Origin: Dendrophyllia cribrosa
Lineage: Eukaryota; Cnidaria; Anthozoa; Scleractinia; Dendrophylliidae
Reading direction: 5' to 3'
Assembly: GCA_024195265.1 (NCBI GenBank)
Contig: JAJLRJ010000001.1
Coordinates: forward strand, 54,437,702 to 54,501,701
Length of the DNA stretch: 64,000 nucleotides
Part shown: piece by piece, positions 57,431-64,000 of the stretch
Layout: every line of letters starts with the position of its first letter
Position numbering within the stretch: the first letter of the stretch is position 1
Position numbers and translations under genes: made by a program
The notes under the pieces: generated by a model
What the model saw: the letters and a program-made list of their open reading frames with translations, nothing else
Database searches by the model: none
Told to the model about the DNA's origin: nothing

Positions 57431-58462
57431 ATATATATCATATATATTTTGTCTTTGATAGATAAAAAAGACATTATAATATTTTGCAAGTAACTAATTT
57501 ATTGGGTAACGACGCGTTCAGACGTAAACCTATACACGGTAATGTAAGAACGACAGAATGGAATAAAAGGTGTGGTTAATGCGTGGCTTGACTTAACTTA
57601 CTTTCTATTAATTGCTTTACAAAAAGTTGGGGGTCGGATAAACAAAATTCTGAGAGAAATTTGGAGCATGCAGTAGGCAAGAAAGATCTGTCCTGAAATT
57701 GAACTGGAAAATCGCTCTCAGTAGCCTTTTTTCTCCTTTCGCCCTACTGTAGAGAGCAACAAAAAAATATAACGAAGTCTCATTTTTTGCCCAATTGACA
57801 TCAACTATTTTTCCGCTCCGCGCGCAGTCTAGATAAATTAAATGGTGTTATTTGATTGGTTGATTGAGCGGTTTTTTATCTGTATTAACCTTTGCAAATC
57901 ACTTTTTCCGAAGCAAGTTTGAGTAATTGTTTATGTCCACGTGCAAACAAAGGAAACACTCGGCCAACATTTCTACATCTAGAATCAGTTGTATAAACAT
58001 TCTACTCCCGGGACGAACCTTTGACGTAACTGGACTTATGCCAATCGGGGAGTAAATTAACATAAAATGGTCCGTTTTTTTTCTTCAAATTTTGATCAGT
58101 TTTTGGTATTTTTAAATTTAATGAACAGAACGTTGTTTTGTTCTTAAAACGTCAATCACGATGCAAATTTCACTGTCTGAAAATTTTGCGTACTTTATTG
58201 TCTTCGGCGATTTTTAAAAATAGTTGTGGTAAGTCCTATACATGCCAATTCAGATTTCGGGCGTTTAGGTGACTGAAATTTGGTAACAAAAATCAGATCC
58301 GCAGTTAGTATACTGCATGTATTGCCTATTTGAGGCGGAGCAGAGGCCAGTATAAGGCTCGCTTACAGGTACAACCCACTCTAACATCAGATCATCCATT
58401 TTCAAGCCCAACGTAACCCATTTTTGACACGCAGAATTATCTTCCGCCTCAACTAACTGGAA

Positions 58463-58960
58463 GCACGGCAGTCATGGAAAAACCTGGAAAGTCATGGAAT
58501 TGTATAATTTAATTTCCAGGCCTGGGAAGTCATGGAATAGACAGATTCGACTAACGCATTGTTGTACCCAATTCAAGACCATTCAAACCTTTTGGGATTA
58601 GAACTCTTTGTTCGTCACATTTCCATATCAATAAACCATTGACATGGAAATTATACGGAATTATTGTGAACAAAGAATCTTATTCCCAGAAGGTTTGAAT
58701 TGGGGTACAACAATGCGTTAGCCGAATTTGTCTATTTAAGTGTGGGTCATGGAAAGTCGTGGAAAATTATGTTCATGGTACAAAATCACTAAGGCAGCAT
58801 ACGTTGTGGGAATAATAAGGCAAGATGAAAAATTAAAAAAAATTAATGATCGTTTTGATAAAATTTTGAAAACAACTGTTGAACTCTTGGTCATGAAAAA
58901 TTTGAAAAGGTCATGGAAAGTAATGGAATTTTAAAATCTGAAAAGAGTACGAACCCTGCA
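58463..58960. repeat. GTCATGGAA repeat with nested hairpin element
   Basis: Words such as GTCATGGAAAAACCTGGAAA and GTCATGGAAAGTCGTGGAAA recur on both sides of a 200-bp hairpin at 58537-58737 (AATAGACAGATTCGACTAAC paired with GTTAGCCGAATTTGTCTATT; TTGTTGTACCCAATTCAA paired with TTGAATTGGGGTACAACAA). The hairpin seems to have inserted into the older repeat. Confidence 0.6.
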
Positions 58961-59165
58961 CGGTGATGATGTAGTGGTTGATCGAAGCCTGGTCTATGCC
59001 GTCATGTTGACAAGAAACTTTGGTCCATATTGTCTCTCCCCGCCTAGGTGTACAAAATGAGTACCGGCGACAAAATTGCTGGGGGGTTATCCTGCGATGG
59101 ACTAGCATCCCATCCAGGGGGGAGAAGCAATACCCTTAATACTTTGCTACAGAAACCGGGTTAAA
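58960..59165 (+). mobile_element. SINE-like element
   Basis: Contains ATGATGTAGTGGTTGATCGA (A-box-like) and downstream GTGTACAAAATGAGTACCGG, CCTGCGATGGACTAGCATCC and CATCCAGGGGGGAG, a body I recognise as a dispersed SINE in marine animals. Family assignment is tentative. Confidence 0.45.
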
Positions 59166-60150
59166 GCTCCAGCCATGTTGGCCGCCTGTGGCTCATGTGC
59201 GACCTAGGGACGGACCATTATTTTTCTGGAGGGGGAGATAAGAAATATTGAAAAAAAAAATTGCAGGGCCTGAAGAGACAAAATGAATTGTTTGCAAACA
59301 CGATATGCATAAAAAAACTATTTAAAAATAGTGAAATAAAAACTAAAAGTAATCAGTTTTTGTTATAAATTTTATTAACACAGGATCTTCAAATTAAACA
59401 AGCACAAAAATATATCCAGTTGGGCATTTCAAGGTGGTTATTTTAAAAACGGGAATTTATTGTGGCAATTAAATCTCAACACTATTTGTTTGTATTTCAT
59501 CCTATTAAACTTCATATATTTTTGTCAAAACTGTATTAAATAAATTCTTCAAACTCGGCTATACTTAAATTTTTAAAATTGCTGCCGAAAAGCTCTATGT
59601 GTGTCTGACATACATGTATTCTGTGGCATTCATGAAATACTGCTGTTATTTAATAAAATAAAACTAGAAGTATTCACAGATTAAAGTGCGTCTCCTTAGT
59701 TACCTCGTTGTGACATGACATTCGCGTTTCAGGCATGTATCTGGTTCAAAACACGCGCTAAGCATGCTGGATACTATTGTGACGTTTCAAGATGGCGCAG
59801 ATTTGGTACCGACACTTTTCTCGATTCGTTCCGCCTCGCCGACAAGATTAGGAAGCGTCTCCTTCGTCGACGCAATAAAAACAGACAAAATGATTCAAGC
59901 AAGCCTTGACATTAATTACATGTTCGTTGACAAAAAAACTTTTGCAGTAGTAGAAAAATGAACTGAAATATGTGTTACTTAATTCTGTAACATAAACAAG
60001 AACTCTAAACAATGACTGTATTGTTGAAAAATTGCACGAATAATGATTCCTTTGTTCGTTCGTTATATCCTGTAAAGGCCGTTAACAAAAGCAGAAATTA
60101 AGTTTATCATCTGGTAGAAATATTAAAAGGTTTGCAGTGACTGTAGTCGC

Positions 60151-60578
60151 TTAAGGCGGGATTCCGGCCTGAATGCCATTTTTCCGCCACTTAACATGGC
60201 ATTAATGAAAATATCTCGTTCACGTTTCAAAGCAATCCAAAAACCCTTCACTCATCTCATGAATCTATGTTGTGGGATGTTTTGTAAATTTTTGGGTGAT
60301 TTTGGGGTATTTTTGGGAGGAAGTATTTTTTCTCAAAGGATTTGTAAAGTTTAGAGAAATAAGAAATATTGAAGATTTAGTAAAGTTTTTAAATTAGAAT
60401 TTGTCGTTGATAATTATAATTAATAGACGGACAGCATGTTAGTCCACTAGCAACCTGGGGTGCTCTTGTGTCAGGTATCCTGACTGTATGTTGGTGTTCC
60501 AAAAATCATTTTCTTTCTTCTATCCGTTCTTTAAACCTCTTAAATTTTCATTCAAATTCAGGTAAAGCCCCGCCTTAA
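60151..60578. mobile_element. Possible TIR element
   Basis: TTAAGGCGGGATT at the left is inverted at the right (AAGCCCCGCCTTAA) over 428 bp. Only the outer 14-16 bp match, so this is weak. Confidence 0.3.
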
Positions 60579-61970
60579 CTCACAGCAAACACGTGTGCAA
60601 TGGAACCGTGAAACAGCCCCGTTTCTTTTTTACAACAACGTTCGATTCTAATTAGGCGGGATTTTTTGAGGAATCATCATCATGGTGGTTGCGCCCACAG
60701 GTGAAGTGAGGCCCCAGTCACTTTCTGTATTGAGACTCGCTCCAGTTATTTTCCGCCGCTTCAGCTATCGCCCCTTTTTTTCGGTGGACTCACGCAAAAA
60801 TACGGACAGTTTTGCAGTCTAGATCTAAAAAAGCGATAATGAATGGTTCTTTGTAAAAATTAGCATTACATGGCTTTCCAGTGGAAGCTAATTGCGCTAT
60901 GCCCTTTCAACAGCCGGAGTTGATTCACAGTGTTTTAGCTCGATAAGAGAATGAGTTGCATGTGCTAATAAGGCATAAATTCTAAACAAAGATTCTCCTA
61001 TACAAAAAAGGCCGTTATTTAGTGATGTTAATTACTGATGCAGCAACGTCAGTCATAGTAAACTTCATCGGCTTATCTCAAACATTGCATTATTATCGTC
61101 GTTTCCATTCGTCGCGGCTTCATGCCATCGCATACTGATGACAGGTTAAGGTTTGATCCATGGTGTTAATCGCGACAAATCCCTAAAACGAAGAACCGCT
61201 AGAATACGAAATATTTCTTCAATTTCATGTGTCCACAAGTTTTATCACTTATCACAGTTCAAACACGCATATAAAATTAATATCCCAAAACGACTCCACC
61301 CTTCAGTGGATGTATTATACATAGTATGTATTGTTTGTAATCTCGTTTCACGTTTCTTTGCAATTAATTAACTGAATAAACAATTGATTAAAGATAATTT
61401 AATGCAAAGCAAATATGCTGCTAATTCTTTTTCAATAACGAAAAGCCATTGTTGACTACTTATGTCTCACGTGTGTTGCCATGCTGCCATAGAAACAAAA
61501 ACATTTTCAGCTGCATTCAGTTATGAGAGCCCGTGCATTCAAGTTGTGTTAAGGCGCTAATTGGTTCTCTATGATACCTTTAATATGTCATTTAATACGA
61601 AAATTGCTTCGATATTGGCGATGTAACAGCAGTTTACTGTAACAAGAATTAAGATTTTTTTAAAAATACAAAAAAATAATTATCTTTTTATGAAACCAAA
61701 GTACGTTGACGGAAACAATGCAGTTTTCCTAAGGGAGTACCAAAACTTAATGCATTTTTGTGTCAATGGTTTAACAATGCTAATCCTTCAGAAACGATGT
61801 TTGGACGACAGATGATTTCATTGTCATCCATGAATGCAGCTGAATGCCGTGTTCAAGCTTGTTTTCACATCTAAACCTGCTTCAGTTTTGCGGCTGGTCG
61901 ATTCTCAAATATCTTCATTTAAATTGTTTTAGCGGCTTAGTTGCTGAATAATCTGTACGTTGAAGTCAAA

Positions 61971-63017
61971 ATGAAGAAGCTTATGGAAGACAAACTCTCG
62001 GCTACAATGAAAGAAGCCTTGACTCGCAACGCACAGATGGAAAACAAGATGAAAGCAAATATGGGCGCAATTAGTTTGAATGCCAAGAAAAATTTACAAT
62101 CCTTCGAGTTTTACAAACACAAATATCAAGCGCGACAAAAAGAGCTGCAGAACGAAAAACAACGGATGATATTTTCCGAGAAAGGTGCAAGAAAGATTTC
62201 CGCCCCTTCGCGGCTGATGATGAGCGTTGAATACAAAGATTTATCCAGCGTTGAAATAGTCACAGATCTGACGGAGTTTCGAAAGGGAGAGAGATCAATT
62301 TCTGACACTGTGATGCCCCCGATTTTTCGCCGCGAAAGCGGCTGGAGATTACCAGAACTAGCAGTTAACTCAAAAACTGACGCTCTTGCACTACCTATTA
62401 TTGGTGAATTGAATGTAAACAATGATGGCCGACCACGCAGGCTATCTGCAACAAGTATGGGTTGCCTGTCAACGATTCCGGGTCCTGGTTTTTTGGCAGT
62501 ACCATCATCGGCGAATATTGGGCAATCAAGGTCGGCGCCAAGCTCACCATGTACGCCCAGAAGGGCTGATTTCACACGGGTTTCATCTCCTAGTTGCCGC
62601 AGAAAGTCTTCCACGGGAGACTTCGGGAAGCAACTTTCCCTACAGCTGGATAAGGTACTAAAACAGAATGTCCCGTATCAAGAAGTGGCGATGGGAAACA
62701 TCAAAGGAGACGGACACATGCGTAGCTTGGAATTAGAAGAGCAGGTGAAACAAAACACGAAGAAAGTAGACGTCCCAAAAACTAGAAAGATTTCCAGCCC
62801 AGGCACGACACTGCATTCATTTGCGCCTAAAGCTGGCAAAGGAGAAGGTCAGACGTCGTTGGAAGAAAGCATGGATGACTTGCGATTTTGTAAGTATCTA
62901 AGAACGCCCTCAATGGAAGAAAATCATAACGAAAGACTACCTGACGAACTGGTACCGAAAGTAATTATAGTAGGCCATTCAGAATGGGTGCCAGTGGAGA
63001 TTGAGAAACCACGTTAA
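61971..63017 (+). CDS. Intronless gene of unknown function, 348 residues
   Basis: An uninterrupted frame from ATG 61971 (context AAAATGA) to a stop at 63017. The N-terminus is charged and helical-looking (MKKLMEDKLSATMKEALTRN, FYKHKYQARQKELQNEKQRM). The middle is Ser/Pro/Arg-rich with possible phosphorylation sites (SRSAPSSPCTPRR, CRRKSSTGDF, KTRKISSPGT), and the tail is VPKVIIVGHSEWVPVEIEKP. No signal peptide, membrane span or known domain was recognised. An earlier TTG would extend the frame by ten codons but ATG is preferred. A possible acceptor at 61932 (TTGTTTTAG) may join an upstream noncoding exon. Length and sustained codon structure support a real gene. Confidence 0.7.
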   Translation: MKKLMEDKLSATMKEALTRNAQMENKMKANMGAISLNAKKNLQSFEFYKHKYQARQKELQNEKQRMIFSEKGARKISAPSRLMMSVEYKDLSSVEIVTDLTEFRKGERSISDTVMPPIFRRESGWRLPELAVNSKTDALALPIIGELNVNNDGRPRRLSATSMGCLSTIPGPGFLAVPSSANIGQSRSAPSSPCTPRRADFTRVSSPSCRRKSSTGDFGKQLSLQLDKVLKQNVPYQEVAMGNIKGDGHMRSLELEEQVKQNTKKVDVPKTRKISSPGTTLHSFAPKAGKGEGQTSLEESMDDLRFCKYLRTPSMEENHNERLPDELVPKVIIVGHSEWVPVEIEKPR

Positions 63018-64000
63018 AAACAGTCAATTCAATCGGTTATAGTTTTGTGTCATATTTCGCTCAATATTCCTGCTCGTCAGGCATTAATTGATCGAAAAGC
63101 GACAATCGTCACACAAAGGCATAAAGACTCTCCATTGCAACTATTTTGGTGCTGTTTTCTATAGAAAACATTGTAAATAATATAGAACGAAAACAAGCCG
63201 GGGTAATTTTTGTTAGTCTTCAAACCCAAAGAAATCAAATTTTTAATTTCTTTTTACCATTAGCAATACTTGTAACAGATAGGCGAGGAAAATAACTGAG
63301 AATTATCTTCAGATCGAGGGATTGTTGTACATACTTAGTCTTCATTTTGCTCTAAATTCTCAGATCACCTCCGTATTTGGAGGGATAGCTGTGTACTATA
63401 CTCCTACACCCTTTGCGCTTTCTTTCGAAAAGTTGTAAATAGTCTAAAGTGTTTGTCTCATGCCTAACAGAGATCTTGTCTTCAATCTTCAATCTGATTT
63501 AAAATGTCCTCATTTAACAATTCTGTGCTAATTACACTGATACTTAAAAACGTAATTAACAAAATTAGTATCTAGTAGGTAATCATACAGTTTCGAGTTC
63601 AATTTGGGATTAATTTGCACGAGTGAGTTTTTCAAAAAGCTCAAATTGCACGAGCCGCTTAATTATAATATATGAAAAAATTTGCATCAATTTATTTTCT
63701 TTTTTGCAAAACATTTTTGCATCAATTTTTTTTATTTGTAGTTTGCACTGGTGTTACACTTGAACCGCACTGCTCTTAGCCAATCAGAATTGAGTAAAAT
63801 TTCATGTATATTATTAATAAATAAATAAATAAATAAATAGATGTTATTCAGCGACAAGTTGTGTAATACTACTGGGTATTTTAACGAGACAGTTTTTATT
63901 TTAGTTTCGAGCCTTTAGGCGAGAAAAATACAAACTGACTAGGTTTTTGAAAGTGTTTTTCCTAGCGCGCAGTCAGAAGAGTGTAATAACGCGTCTTATA
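63018..64000. other. 3' flank of the intronless gene
   Basis: AT-rich sequence with an AATA microsatellite at about 63815-63838 and repeat-like words around 63615-63790 (TTTGCACGAGTGAG, CAAATTGCACGAGCC). No coding sequence was seen. Confidence 0.45.

Larger units (their letters stand above)
56207..61970. other. Intergenic region rich in repeats
   Basis: No gene is supported. It has candidate polyadenylation signals for PSAT1 (ATTAAA near 56999, AATAAA near 57562), a foldback MITE (57271-57430), a nested repeat (58463-58960), a SINE-like unit (58960-59165) and a possible TIR element (60151-60578). Short frames at 59715-59961 show no domain. The last kilobase probably contains the promoter of the gene at 61971. 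Confidence 0.5.

Noticed and set aside
59715..59961. Two overlapping plus frames of about 65 codons
   Set aside because: No recognisable domain; overlapping frames cannot both be coding and neither has support.

Overview
This is a piece of an intron-rich, AT-rich animal nuclear genome. The gene content fits an anthozoan cnidarian, most likely a stony coral: a coronin-2-type protein, a very large receptor with SRCR, CUB, Ig, LRR and cysteine-rich ectodomain modules, a secreted fibrinogen-related protein, and abundant small DNA transposons and tRNA-derived SINEs in introns. The species assignment is inference; the gene structures were read directly from splice sites and matching codon phases.

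Layout. (1) 1-294, minus: a decayed Penelope-like retroelement end. (2) 497-9050, plus: the last nine coding exons of a coronin-2-like actin regulator; its 5' exon(s) lie outside the window. (3) 11694-42011, plus: an 18-exon gene spanning 30 kb, joined in phase throughout, for a predicted 1361-residue protein: signal peptide, SRCR, CUB, Ig, LRR N-cap, seven LRRs, GCC2/GCC3-like Cys-rich region, then about ten hydrophobic segments and a basic tail. Its introns hold a 5.3 kb pentanucleotide satellite with a roughly 1.8 kb higher-order period, a 20-bp minisatellite, a THAP-domain-carrying inverted-repeat element, and an apparent nested antisense two-exon gene for a 57-residue single-pass membrane micropeptide (31244-33378). 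(4) 42992-45376, minus: a three-exon secreted fibrinogen-domain lectin-like gene, tail-to-tail with the receptor. (5) 48320-56206, plus: a complete 14-exon phosphoserine aminotransferase (PSAT1) gene, 370 residues. (6) 61971-63017, plus: an intronless 348-codon gene of unknown function.

The receptor and the fibrinogen-domain protein both look like recognition or innate-immune-type surface molecules and are immediate neighbours; a functional link is only inferred. PSAT1 (serine and vitamin B6 metabolism) and coronin (actin) are housekeeping genes with no evident link to them.

Much of the noncoding DNA is mobile. At least a dozen short terminal-inverted-repeat or foldback elements can be delimited, including a TTAA-flanked family with CCCTTT termini seen several times, and a nested insertion with a 9-bp target duplication. 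All long open frames in 16.5-21.9 kb and 25.0-25.5 kb are artefacts of tandem repeats.
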